Assembly (NCBI RefSeq): GCF_009742725.1
Contig: NZ_WPHG01000001.1
Coordinates: 1,214,001 to 1,278,000 of the forward strand
Direction: 5' to 3'
DNA: 64,000 nt
Source: Nitratireductor arenosus
GTDB lineage: Bacteria > Pseudomonadota > Alphaproteobacteria > Rhizobiales > Rhizobiaceae
The translations under genes and the position numbers were made by a program. Shown piece by piece: positions 18,144 through 26,585 of the stretch. The first letter of the stretch is position 1. Each line of letters starts with the position of its first letter. The notes beneath the pieces were generated by a model that worked only from the letters and a program-made list of their open reading frames with translations, was not told the origin of the DNA and ran no database searches.

Positions 18144-19921
18144 CAGGCCGGCGTTTGCACCGTCGGCACATAGTCGACCTGGCGCGGCCGGAAATAAAAC
18201 AGCGACACCGGCTTGCTGCGCCGCACGCTGCCGTCGGCAAAATGCGCCACGGCGCGGAACTGGTGCAGCGACGACATCTCGGCCGACATCTTCAGCCGCG
18301 CGGTGTAGCTGCGCAGATTGCGATTGCCGCGCATCGGGATATCGATGGCGTAATTCTGCTGTTCGACGGGAAGCTTGACGTCGATATAGCGCAACGCTTC
18401 GGGCGAGCCGCCGAAACCGTCGCCGCATTCGGCCGTGCTTTCCTCCATCTCGATGACGGCCAGTGACACGTCCACCGAAAACGCCTCGCTCGCCCGCTGC
18501 CGGTTGCCGCGATCGTCCGACCAGTCGTAGCTGACGGTGCCGACGGCTCGGGTCGACAGGAACCGGTCGCCCCACACCACGTCGGTCAGCTCGCCGAAAC
18601 CGACCGAATTGAACACCTGGCTTTTGCACACGGCCAGGCTGTCGATCGACGGACAGGAAAAGCGTTCGGTTTCGAGCGCGTTCACGTCGACCCCGGCCTC
18701 GGCCATCATGGCGCGTAGCGACACGTCCACACCCTCGTCGAAATCGGCGATCTCGCCGGTGAATTCCCGCGTCGTCTTTTGCGGCGGCGAGTTTTCCGCG
18801 TAGCTCTTTTCCTCGGTGAAGCGCACCGAGATCGTGGCGTTTTCGGCCCGGCCCCAGCCATGATTGACGAAGGAGAAGCTCGGCCGGAAGCCGACGCAGC
18901 CGCGATGACTTTGGATCGCCAGCATCGGCTTGCGGTAGGCGAGGCTGTCGGCGACCTCCAGCGCGATGGTGTCGACGCGCACGCGCGACTTGTCGGTCGT
19001 GGCAAGCTCGGCCTCTACGAAGGCCGGCGAATTGTCCCAGTCGATGCTGGTAAACGAGTGGTCGAACTCGGAGATCTCGCCGGTCCCGTTCCAGGCGTCG
19101 TTCATGTCCTGCGCCTCGGGATAGATGGCGATATCCTCGTCGCGCATCAAATGGACATAACGCGCCTCGGAGCGCTGGTTCATGCGTTCGTCGACCGTGA
19201 TCGCAAAGTCGGCGCGCGCCGCCGCGTCCTGGCCGGTCTGCACCTTGATGAGGCCGCCGGTATCTGCGTCGGCGACCATGTCCGGGCGCTCGCCGATCTC
19301 GTGGCCTTCTTCCCAAAGCGACGTGTAGCTGGTGCCGCCGGGCAGGGTGGTGCGGCCTTCGCCATGGCGCTTGCCGTCGGCGAAGGGCCCTTGGTAGATT
19401 TCGCCGTTCACCAGAAGCAGGCGCCCGCTGCCGTTCCGGACACCGGAACGGAACTCACCCTCGTAGCGGTTGCCCCGTTCGTCGACATGCACGCCGGCTC
19501 CCTCGAGCACGCCGTTCGACCAAATGCCTTCGAAGCGTTCGCCGCTGCGGTAGACCAAACGTCCCCTGCCGTGTGGGCGGCCCCCGGCCATCGCGCCCTG
19601 ATAGCTGGCGAAGACGGCCGCCGGATCGTAGCTGGCCGCGCCGCGCACCCGCCAGACGAGCTTGCCCCGCCCGAAGACCGCGCCGTCCTCGCCGAGTGCG
19701 ACATCGGCGCCGGCGGCCGGTTGCCAGACAAAATCGAGATTCTTTTCAGGATGGGCGTCCCAGACCCGAACGGTTTCGCGGTGGACGCTGCCGGTGGCGC
19801 TGTCGAGAAAGACCTGCGCCCGCTCGCTCCAGCGCCCCCGTTGCGGCTCGGCGACAGCCAGCGTGGCGGTCAATACGACAAACAAACAGGTGGCGAACCC
19901 CGCCATCCGCACACGGATCAT
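18110..19921 (-). CDS. Secreted MORN-repeat protein
   Basis: A 603-residue protein with a clear signal peptide (1-24, LTATLAVA-EP). About four MORN repeats lie between residues 107 and 205 (YQGAMAGGRPHGRG, FEGIWSNGVLEGAG, YEGEFRSGVRNGSG, YQGPFADGKRHGEG). The remaining 400 residues are predicted beta-rich with paired cysteines and no recognised domain. The ATG at 19921 follows GGGGAA; longer in-frame extensions are unlikely because the signal peptide would be internal. It converges on the Memo-CapA gene with a 34-bp overlap of the two 3' ends. MORN repeats bind membranes or proteins and often act as scaffolds; a scaffold role for the neighbouring proteases is a guess. Confidence 0.8.
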   Translation of the reverse strand: MIRVRMAGFATCLFVVLTATLAVAEPQRGRWSERAQVFLDSATGSVHRETVRVWDAHPEKNLDFVWQPAAGADVALGEDGAVFGRGKLVWRVRGAASYDPAAVFASYQGAMAGGRPHGRGRLVYRSGERFEGIWSNGVLEGAGVHVDERGNRYEGEFRSGVRNGSGRLLLVNGEIYQGPFADGKRHGEGRTTLPGGTSYTSLWEEGHEIGERPDMVADADTGGLIKVQTGQDAAARADFAITVDERMNQRSEARYVHLMRDEDIAIYPEAQDMNDAWNGTGEISEFDHSFTSIDWDNSPAFVEAELATTDKSRVRVDTIALEVADSLAYRKPMLAIQSHRGCVGFRPSFSFVNHGWGRAENATISVRFTEEKSYAENSPPQKTTREFTGEIADFDEGVDVSLRAMMAEAGVDVNALETERFSCPSIDSLAVCKSQVFNSVGFGELTDVVWGDRFLSTRAVGTVSYDWSDDRGNRQRASEAFSVDVSLAVIEMEESTAECGDGFGGSPEALRYIDVKLPVEQQNYAIDIPMRGNRNLRSYTARLKMSAEMSSLHQFRAVAHFADGSVRRSKPVSLFYFRPRQVDYVPTVQTPACYLSDDDLPSC

Positions 19922-20017
19922 GTTTCGTTCCCCCGATACGCCGCATCGCGCCCTATTAAAGACCGCTCCGGATATCGGAGGCAACTGGCTTGTGTGTCCT
20001 GTGGTCCGACGGACGGC

Positions 20018-20051
20018 GAAAGAAAACGGCGGCCGCTTTGATGCGGCCGCC
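20018..20051 (-). terminator. Rho-independent terminator of the V8-like protease gene
   Basis: A perfect 9-bp inverted repeat GGCGGCCGC/GCGGCCGCC (20028-20036 and 20043-20051) with a 6-nt loop. On the minus strand it is followed by GTTTTCTTTC. It lies about 33 bp past the stop codon of the 20084-21166 gene and ends transcription before the MORN gene. The downstream tail is the same sequence as that of the small-RNA terminator near 3085. Confidence 0.8.
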
Positions 20052-20083
20052 GCCCGTTTGAACCGAAAATTCGTCCTGAAATC

Positions 20084-21166
20084 CTATTCCTGGGCGATGC
20101 TGCGCACCCAGTTGAAATAGGGGCCGTTCAGCCGCAGGGCGATGTTTTCCTTTTCGGTTTCGGCAATGTTGACGCCGACGATGTAGCGCTCCTGGGTCTT
20201 GCCGTCATAGTGGTAGACTGCACTACCGCTCGATCCCGGATAGGTGTCGCACAGATAGGAAAAATTGTTCTGCGACGCGGTGCCCGGATCGACGTCGCAA
20301 CTGGCCTGCCACATCGTGCTTTGCGGCTTGTCGCCCGGATAGCCGATGATGTTGGCGGTGAACGGATACGGCGGATCGTAGGTGGCGTAGCCGAGCCAGC
20401 CGATCTCCTCGCCGGCCGGCTTGTCGAGGATCAGGATGCCCAGATCCCACGGGACGACCGAGCCGTACACGCCCTGATAGTTGGTGATGTAGCCTTCCAG
20501 AATATAGGCGTCGACGAAGCTGTAACGCCCGTACGGCGCATCGTTCTGGCCGTTGAGGCCGGGAAAGAACTCGTATTTGGCGAGCCAGCCGCCGGCGTCG
20601 TGATTGTAGAGGCAGTGCGCCGCCGTCAAGACGGCGCGCTTGCCGATCAGCGTGCCGGTGCAGATGCCCCAGTCGCCGGCCTTCGTCTGCGACCAGATCT
20701 GGCCGATCACGTTGAAGGGGTATTTTTTCGTCTCGGTGATCTGGACGCGGTCGTCTTCGCCGATCACCTGCCGGGACGCTTCGTCCAGGATGGGATCGGC
20801 CGCCGGTTCGCGGCTGTCGCCGGCATCCGCGCCGTCGCCGTTGACGAGGCCTCGGATGATCTCCTTCAGCTCCTCGCTCGGCGGGGTTGTCGCGCCGTCG
20901 CCGGAGCGCGAGCGCGTCGAGAACGCCTTTTGCAACTCCTCTTCCGTTGGCATGGAGAAGTCGCGGCTGGCCTCGTCGGTCTTGATGCGCGGCGGTTTCA
21001 GGTCGACGATGCTGCGGCTGGAAAGATCCGGCATCTCGTCCAATACGCCGCGGGCGGATTCGCCGTTGCCCTGGCCACCGGATACGGTGTCGGCAAAGGC
21101 GGCCGCCGGTAGACCTGCCGACACGAGGAACGTTCCGGCAAGAATTGCGATAATGTTGTTTGTCAT
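20084..21166 (-). CDS. Secreted V8-like (S1B) trypsin-fold serine protease
   Basis: A 360-residue exported protease: signal peptide 1-25 (AAAFA-DT), a long charged propeptide (26-132), then a catalytic domain. The mature domain begins VIGEDDRVQITETKKYPF (134 onward), the standard start of glutamyl-endopeptidase/V8-type enzymes, just after Arg132-Gln133. The triad is visible: TAAHC (His184), WDLGILI (Asp241) and GSSGSAV (Ser313). Two cysteine pairs are likely. The ATG at 21166 follows GGGAGC. The gene is divergent from a second trypsin-fold gene (21428) and has its own terminator. It should be made as a zymogen and matured by cleavage near Arg132. Confidence 0.87.
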   Translation of the reverse strand: MTNNIIAILAGTFLVSAGLPAAAFADTVSGGQGNGESARGVLDEMPDLSSRSIVDLKPPRIKTDEASRDFSMPTEEELQKAFSTRSRSGDGATTPPSEELKEIIRGLVNGDGADAGDSREPAADPILDEASRQVIGEDDRVQITETKKYPFNVIGQIWSQTKAGDWGICTGTLIGKRAVLTAAHCLYNHDAGGWLAKYEFFPGLNGQNDAPYGRYSFVDAYILEGYITNYQGVYGSVVPWDLGILILDKPAGEEIGWLGYATYDPPYPFTANIIGYPGDKPQSTMWQASCDVDPGTASQNNFSYLCDTYPGSSGSAVYHYDGKTQERYIVGVNIAETEKENIALRLNGPYFNWVRSIAQE

Positions 21167-21427
21167 GTTGAGTAAGCTCCCAAGCCCAATGAGAAATCGA
21201 ACACAACAGACAAAAAATGTCTATATCGTGATCATGATGGTGCAATCGTTTGGCCGCCGATTTCGGACGTTCGGCGTCAGCCAACGCGACGGCGACGAGC
21301 ACCCGTTTCGCCGTAATATTTCCTCGTTCGGGTCAAGAAATCGCTTTCGTTTGGCCGGGCCCGCGCTTTAGATGTGCCCGGGTTTGGAAATTGCCGGCAG
21401 CGCGCCGGATCGTCTCAGGAGATAACA

Positions 21428-22456
21428 ATGAAGCGCGATAAGGGATTTTTCGCTTTCGCCGCGGCCACGGCGTTGACCCTGGCCGCATTGTCGCCGGCGG
21501 GGCCGGCTTTTGGGCAGGACGGCGCGCGGGCGGGCGCGAAAGCCGAAACCTCGCCGATCGGTCGTGTGCCGGATCTGCGCAAGGCCCAGCGCGAAAGCGG
21601 CGAGGATTCGCGCGTGATCGGCGGCACTGCGGCCGAAAAAGACGCCTATCCGTTCCAGGTCGCGCTGCTGAGCAGCGGTCTGCTCGATCCCAACCCGCTG
21701 ACCCATCTCGACGCTCAGTTCTGCGGTGGCAGTCTGATCGCCCCGGAATGGGTTTTGACGGCGGCGCATTGCCTGTTCCAGTTCGGCGAACTCGTCAAAC
21801 CCGACAGCGTCACCGCGCTGGTCGGCGCGACCGAGCTGGTCGGCGGCGAGCGTATCGAGGTGGCCGAGATCGTCGCGCATGAAAATTACGATCCGCAGGC
21901 CTTCGACAATGATGTCGGCCTGATCCGTCTTGCGCGACCGGCAACCCAGGCGCCGATCCGCATGACGAGCGAGAATGTCGAAACCGGCGCGGCGCGGGTG
22001 ATCGGTTGGGGCAAGATGGAAAATGGCGGTTTTCCCGACACGCTGATGCAGGCCGACGTCGAGCTGTTTTCCAACGATGCCTGCAATGCCGGCATCAAGG
22101 ACATCTACGCCCGTGACCTTAAGCTCGTGCTGAGCGACTATGGCCGGCGCATGCGTATTTCGCAGGACGGCATCGAACGGGCGACCTCGCTGATCGCCGG
22201 CACGATGGCCGATCCGCTGACCGGCAACATGATTTGCGCGGGCGTGCCGAGCGGCGCCCGCGACGCCTGCAATGGCGACAGCGGCGGCCCGCTTTTCACG
22301 ACCGGCGATGGCGGTCCGACCCAGGTCGGTATCGTGAGCTGGGGCGAGGGCCCGTTGAGCTCCAACATCGCCTGCGGGCATGAAAACGCCTATGGCGTCT
22401 ACACCCGCCTGTCCGAATTCCGCGACTGGATCGCGCAGAAGACGGGCGCGCAGTAG
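21428..22456 (+). CDS. Secreted trypsin-like (S1A) zymogen protease
   Basis: A 342-residue chymotrypsin-fold protease. Signal peptide about 1-29 (PAFGQ), propeptide 30-62, then a classic activation site SR-VIGGTAAEKDAYPFQV (cleavage after Arg62, new N-terminus Val63, equivalent to IVGG). The triad is TAAHC (His114), DNDVGLI (Asp162) and CNGDSGGP (Ser285). The S1-pocket position (189 in chymotrypsin numbering) is Asp279, predicting cleavage after Arg or Lys. The C-terminal IVSWGEG and GVYTRLSEFRDWI blocks are intact. The ATG at 21428 has AGGAG eight bases upstream. S1A trypsins of this quality are scattered in bacteria. It stands between the caspase/MORN locus and dnaJ and ends in a strong terminator. 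Confidence 0.9.
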   Translation: MKRDKGFFAFAAATALTLAALSPAGPAFGQDGARAGAKAETSPIGRVPDLRKAQRESGEDSRVIGGTAAEKDAYPFQVALLSSGLLDPNPLTHLDAQFCGGSLIAPEWVLTAAHCLFQFGELVKPDSVTALVGATELVGGERIEVAEIVAHENYDPQAFDNDVGLIRLARPATQAPIRMTSENVETGAARVIGWGKMENGGFPDTLMQADVELFSNDACNAGIKDIYARDLKLVLSDYGRRMRISQDGIERATSLIAGTMADPLTGNMICAGVPSGARDACNGDSGGPLFTTGDGGPTQVGIVSWGEGPLSSNIACGHENAYGVYTRLSEFRDWIAQKTGAQ

Positions 22457-22485
22457 ACCTTTTTCCGATCGGCCGCAACGACAAG

Positions 22486-22518
22486 ACCCCCGGAGCCGAG
22501 CGGTTCGGGGGTTTTGTC
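22486..22518 (+). terminator. Rho-independent terminator after the trypsin-like gene
   Basis: Inverted repeat ACCCCCG/CGGGGGT (22486-22492 and 22506-22512) with an inner CC/GG pairing, followed by TTTTGTCTTT. It lies 30 bp past the stop codon and isolates dnaJ from the protease gene. Confidence 0.85.
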
Positions 22519-22689
22519 TTTCGGGTACCACCTGTTCCGGCCGCGGCGCCGGCCCGTGATCGGCGAAAAATTTGCATGCAAGGCCAGACATGCTATGGCG
22601 CTGCCGGCCAAGCCTCACTAAATCGGGGGCACGCCGTCAGACCAGCAGCATCGCTCGACGCTTGTCAGCAGGATTAATCGCGGGACGAA

Positions 22690-23814
22690 ATGAAGGCCGA
22701 TTTTTACGAGACCCTTGGAGTCAGCAAAGAGGCCAACGAAAAGGACCTCAAGGCGGCCTTTCGCAAGCTGGCCATGCAGTGTCATCCCGATCGCAATCCG
22801 GACGACAACGAGGCGGAGCGTCGCTTCAAGGAGATCAACGAGGCCTATGAGGTCCTGAAGGACCCGCAGAAGCGGGCCGCCTACGATCGCTTCGGCCATG
22901 CCGCCTTCGAAAATGGCGGCGCCGGCGGTGGGCCCGGTTTCGGCGGTGGCGGCTTTTCGGACATTTTCGAGGACATTTTCGGCGAGATGATGGGCGGGCG
23001 TCAGCGGCGCTCGTCCGGCGGCCGCGATCGCGGCGCCGATCTGCGCTACAATATGGAGATCGCGCTCGAGGAAGCCTTCAGCGGCAAGACGGCCCAGATC
23101 CGCGTACCGTCCTCCGTCGCCTGCGACGACTGTTCGGGCACCGGCGCCGAGCCGGGAACCCAGCCCGTCACCTGCACCATGTGCTCGGGCTCTGGCCGCG
23201 TGCGCGCCGCCCAGGGTTTCTTCTCCATCGAGCGCACCTGCCCGACCTGCCACGGTCGCGGCCAGACCATCGCCGATCCGTGCAAGAAATGCTCGGGCCA
23301 GGGTCGCGTGGTGGAAGAGCGTTCGCTATCGGTCAATATCCCCGCCGGCATCGAGGACGGGACCCGCATCCGGCTTGCCGGAGAGGGCGAGGCCGGTTTG
23401 CGCGGCGGCCCATCCGGCGACCTCTATATTTTCCTGTCGGTGACGCCGCATGAATTTTTCCAACGCGACGGTGAAAATCTCTATTGCACCGTGCCGATCT
23501 CGATGACGACGGCCGCGCTTGGTGGTGCCTTCGAGGTCACCACGCTCGACGGCTCCCAGGCCCGGGTCAAAGTGACCGAGGGCACACAGAACGGGCGCCG
23601 CTTCCGCCTGCGCGGCAAGGGCATGCCGGTATTGCGTCAGCCCGCCGTGGGCGATCTCATCATCCAGGTTTCGGTGGAAACGCCCCAGAATTTGAGCAAA
23701 AAACAGCGCGAATTGCTCGAGGAATTCGAGCAGCTTTCCTCCAAGGACAACAGTCCGCAGTCGAGCGGTTTTTTTGCGCGCATGAAGGATTTTTTCGAAT
23801 CCTTCAGCGATTAG
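22690..23814 (+). CDS. dnaJ: Co-chaperone DnaJ (type I J-protein)
   Basis: A 374-residue canonical DnaJ: a J-domain with the HPD tripeptide (32-34), a Gly/Phe-rich stretch ([14 protein letters not shown]) and a zinc-finger region with four CxxCxGxG units ([32 protein letters not shown]). Two C-terminal client-binding domains complete it. It stimulates the DnaK ATPase and delivers unfolded proteins. The ATG at 22690 follows GGGACGAA. Unusually, dnaK is not upstream: the preceding gene is a terminated trypsin-like protease. A weak promoter could be TTGCAT (22572) with TATGGC (22594); TTGCATGCAA there is also palindromic. The phospholipid methyltransferase gene follows. Confidence 0.96.
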   Translation: MKADFYETLGVSKEANEKDLKAAFRKLAMQCHPDRNPDDNEAERRFKEINEAYEVLKDPQKRAAYDRFGHAAFENGGAGGGPGFGGGGFSDIFEDIFGEMMGGRQRRSSGGRDRGADLRYNMEIALEEAFSGKTAQIRVPSSVACDDCSGTGAEPGTQPVTCTMCSGSGRVRAAQGFFSIERTCPTCHGRGQTIADPCKKCSGQGRVVEERSLSVNIPAGIEDGTRIRLAGEGEAGLRGGPSGDLYIFLSVTPHEFFQRDGENLYCTVPISMTTAALGGAFEVTTLDGSQARVKVTEGTQNGRRFRLRGKGMPVLRQPAVGDLIIQVSVETPQNLSKKQRELLEEFEQLSSKDNSPQSSGFFARMKDFFESFSD

Positions 23815-23936
23815 GGAGAAACGGCCGCGATTGTTTTCGCCCCAAGTCGCAACGAGGTTTCGATTACGGCTTCAACCTATTATATATTATGTAGATGGCT
23901 AGGGCGCGGCCGGCGTGCCCGGGAATGGGAGACAGG

Positions 23937-24542
23937 ATGCGCGGTTCAGATATGCGCAGGGCGCTGACGGAACGGTTTGACGAGGAGATCCGCTTTTTCA
24001 AGGGATGGATCGACAAGCCCAAGGCCGTCGGATCGGTGGTGCCAACCAGCACCGTCACCGCCCGCAAGATGGCTTCGGTTATCGATCTCGGGTCTGGCTT
24101 GCCGGTTCTCGAACTCGGTGCCGGCACCGGTGTCATCACCAAGGCGATCATCGACCGCGGCGTCAAACCGCAGGATTTGTTCTCGGTCGAATACGCGGCC
24201 GATTTCGTCGAGCATCTGCGCACACGCTTTCCCGCCGCGAATATCCTGCATGGCGACGCCTTCGACCTCGATACCGTGCTGTCGCCTTATCCAGGGATGA
24301 TGTTCGACGCTGTCGTGTCCGGCGTTCCTCTCCTCAATTTTCCGGTCAAGCAGCGCATTAGCTTCGTCGAGCAGGTTCTTGACCGGATTCCCGATGGCCG
24401 GCCGATGGTGCAGATCACTTACGGCCCGCTATCGCCGGTGCCGCCGCGACGCGGCAATTACACGGTCGAGCATCTGGATTTCATCGTCCGCAACCTGCCG
24501 CCGGCGCAATTGTGGCTCTATAGGCGTCCGCTCAAGGCCTGA
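23937..24542 (+). CDS. pmtA: Phospholipid N-methyltransferase (PmtA type)
   Basis: A 201-residue S-adenosylmethionine-dependent methyltransferase of the rhizobial PmtA type, converting phosphatidylethanolamine stepwise to phosphatidylcholine at the membrane. Features: FDEEIRFFKGWIDKPKAVGSVVPTS near the N-terminus (binding of anionic membrane and substrate), the SAM-binding LELGAGTGVIT and VVSGVPLLNFP. The ATG at 23937 has GGGAGA at good spacing; the more upstream start (23895) would overlap an AT-rich stretch (TATTATATATTATG, 23879-23892) that looks like a promoter -10 region. dnaJ-pmtA adjacency is a Rhizobiales trait, as I recall. Confidence 0.88.
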   Translation: MRGSDMRRALTERFDEEIRFFKGWIDKPKAVGSVVPTSTVTARKMASVIDLGSGLPVLELGAGTGVITKAIIDRGVKPQDLFSVEYAADFVEHLRTRFPAANILHGDAFDLDTVLSPYPGMMFDAVVSGVPLLNFPVKQRISFVEQVLDRIPDGRPMVQITYGPLSPVPPRRGNYTVEHLDFIVRNLPPAQLWLYRRPLKA

Positions 24543-24602
24543 CCCGGCCCTGCGGCAATCGAGCCGTGGACAGCTCGCGCCGGCCGCACTAACATCACGT
24601 CG

Positions 24603-24938
24603 ATGCAAAGTTTTCTGCGCACGCTTGCCGTTCTCCTGCTCGCCGCTTTCGCGGCGGGCAACGTCGCGAATGCGGCGATGAAGACCGAGATGTCGCTTGG
24701 CATGTCGGCGGTCGGCGTGAACGGCAAGGTGGGCGTCTGCCAGGGTTGCGTCGGGATGGACGCGGCCGGCATGGATGTCGCCGGCATGAATTGCGACCAA
24801 GCCTGCGTCCAGTCGCTGACCGCCCTCCCGGCGCCGCAAGTCATGTCGATGGATGGTCTCGCCGCCGATATCGGTCGCTCGATCGCGCGTGTGATTGTCG
24901 GTCGATCCGGACCGCCCGAGCCGCACCCTCCGCGATAA
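24603..24938 (+). CDS. Small exported Met/Cys-rich protein of the copper locus
   Basis: A 111-residue protein with a signal peptide (1-24, VANA-AM) and a short mature part rich in Met, Gly and Cys (CQGCVGMDAAGMDVAGMNCDQAC). Spaced Met and CxxC/CxxxC motifs suggest binding of Cu(I). I do not recognise a named family. It precedes a multicopper oxidase, a DUF411 protein and a Met-rich membrane peptide, all in the same direction, so a role in periplasmic copper handling is the best inference. The ATG at 24603 has no strong ribosome-binding site, but the signal peptide starts there. Confidence 0.7.
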   Translation: MQSFLRTLAVLLLAAFAAGNVANAAMKTEMSLGMSAVGVNGKVGVCQGCVGMDAAGMDVAGMNCDQACVQSLTALPAPQVMSMDGLAADIGRSIARVIVGRSGPPEPHPPR

Positions 24939-24983
24939 ACATCCCGAACCGACGGCAACGGACCTGGTCCGGATCCGCCGATA

Positions 24984-25017
24984 TGATCACGGACGGCGTC
25001 AGCGCCGCCGGTGATCA
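24984..25017 (+). other. Imperfect hairpin between the Met-rich gene and the multicopper oxidase gene
   Basis: TGATCACGGACGGCG and CGCCGCCGGTGATCA pair at 13 of 15 positions around a short loop. There is no T-tract, so it may be an mRNA-processing or attenuation structure rather than a terminator. Confidence 0.45.
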
Positions 25018-25070
25018 AGTCGCACACGCGGCCCTTGCGCCGCCTTGCGCGATCTCAGTCACTTTTCGGG

Positions 25071-26555
25071 ATGAAAAACATGACCCCCCTCCATCTGCCG
25101 ACGCTGACGCGTCGGACCCTGCTCGCCGGTATGGCGGGTATCGCCGCTGCCTCGATCCTACCTGCCAAACGCGGCCTGGCCGGCGCACTGCCCGTTCGCG
25201 ATTTCGCCTTGCGCGCCGCCCCGGGCCGGTTCCGCCTCCTGCCCGCGCCCAATGGCCAGACGCCCGTCTGGAGCTTCAACGCCACAGTTCCTGGTCCGGA
25301 AATCCGCGTGCGGCAGGGCGAACGCCTGCGTATTTCGGTCGAAAACGGGCTCGATGAGGAAACGACGGTCCACTGGCATGGCGTGCGGACGCCCAACGCC
25401 ATGGACGGCGTTCCCCATCTGACCCAGCCTCCGATCGCCCCGGGCGAAACCTTCCTCTACGAGTTCGACGCCGTCGATGCCGGAACCTTCTGGTATCATC
25501 CCCACCAGCGAAGCTTCGAACAGGTGGGCCGCGGCCTCTACGGTCCGCTGATCGTGGAAGAGGCCGAACCGCTTCGCGTCGACCGGGAGGTCACCTGGGT
25601 CATCGACGACTGGCGCCTTGGCGACGACGCCGCGATCACGAACGATTTCGGCGGCCGCCATGACATGATGCATGGCGGCAGGGTCGGCAACACGGTCACC
25701 ATCAATGGCCGCGTGCCGGACAGTTTCGCCGTGCGCAAGGGCGAACGCATCAGACTGCGGTTGATCAACGCCGCCAATGCCAGGATCTTCGCGCTCGATT
25801 TCACCGACCACGAGCCGGTCGTCGTCGCGCTGGACGGCCAGCCGGTGACGCCACATCGGCCCGCCGATGGGCGTGTCGTGCTCGGTCCGGCCATGCGCGT
25901 CGATCTCGTCCTCGATCTGGCTGGCCCGGTCGGCAGCCGTGCCGCCGTCGTCGACCGGTTTTACGAAGGGCTGGAATACCGCCTGATCGAACTCGCCTAT
26001 GGCGACCAGCCATTGCGGGACGGTCCGCCCGACTGGCCGCTCGACCTGCCCGCCAATCCGCTCGCCGAACCCGATGTCGCGCTCGCCACCCGTCATACGG
26101 TGACCTTCACCGGCGGCATGATGGGCCAAATGGTAATGGAGGACATGGCCAGAGGCATGGCGGGCGGCGGCTCCGGTGGCGGCATGATGGGCGGCATGCG
26201 CTCGATGATGGGCATGATGCATGGCAAAGGCATCTGGTTCGTCAACGGGGTGGCGGCCGAGGGACCCATGCTCGACCCGATGCTGACGCTTGAGCGCGGC
26301 CGGAGCCATGTCCTGGCGATGACCAACGCCACGGCCTGGCCTCATCCCATCCACCTGCACGGCCACTCGTTCCGCGTGATTTCCCGCGACGGCGAACCGA
26401 CGACCCACCGGGAATGGCAGGACACGGTGCTGATGGCGCCACGCGAGACGGTGGAGATCGCTCTGGTGGCCGACAATCCCGGCGATTGGATGTTCCACTG
26501 CCACATTCTCGAACATCAGATGTCGGGCATGATGGGCGTCATTCGCGTCGCCTGA
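25071..26555 (+). CDS. Tat-exported multicopper oxidase (CueO/CopA-like)
   Basis: A 494-residue three-cupredoxin oxidase. The signal has a twin-arginine motif (TRRTLLAGMAG) and an ALP cut near residue 44. Copper ligands: HWHG, WYHPH, HPIHLHGH and HCHILEHQMSGMM, the last with type 1, trinuclear and Met axial ligands. Between domains two and three lies a Met-rich segment (26111-26221, GGMMGQMVMEDM and MMGGMRSMMGMMHG) that could guide Cu(I) to the enzyme. The ATG at 25071 is chosen because the Tat motif follows at the normal distance; an earlier start at 25011 is less likely. Predicted role: periplasmic oxidation of toxic Cu(I) to Cu(II). Confidence 0.92.
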   Translation: MKNMTPLHLPTLTRRTLLAGMAGIAAASILPAKRGLAGALPVRDFALRAAPGRFRLLPAPNGQTPVWSFNATVPGPEIRVRQGERLRISVENGLDEETTVHWHGVRTPNAMDGVPHLTQPPIAPGETFLYEFDAVDAGTFWYHPHQRSFEQVGRGLYGPLIVEEAEPLRVDREVTWVIDDWRLGDDAAITNDFGGRHDMMHGGRVGNTVTINGRVPDSFAVRKGERIRLRLINAANARIFALDFTDHEPVVVALDGQPVTPHRPADGRVVLGPAMRVDLVLDLAGPVGSRAAVVDRFYEGLEYRLIELAYGDQPLRDGPPDWPLDLPANPLAEPDVALATRHTVTFTGGMMGQMVMEDMARGMAGGGSGGGMMGGMRSMMGMMHGKGIWFVNGVAAEGPMLDPMLTLERGRSHVLAMTNATAWPHPIHLHGHSFRVISRDGEPTTHREWQDTVLMAPRETVEIALVADNPGDWMFHCHILEHQMSGMMGVIRVA

Positions 26556-26585
26556 CGCCGAACGGAACGAAAAAGGAAGAAGACA

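Noticed and set aside
25011-25070. Longer N-terminus for the multicopper oxidase
   Set aside because: It would put the twin-arginine motif about 30 residues from the N-terminus and follows no ribosome-binding site.
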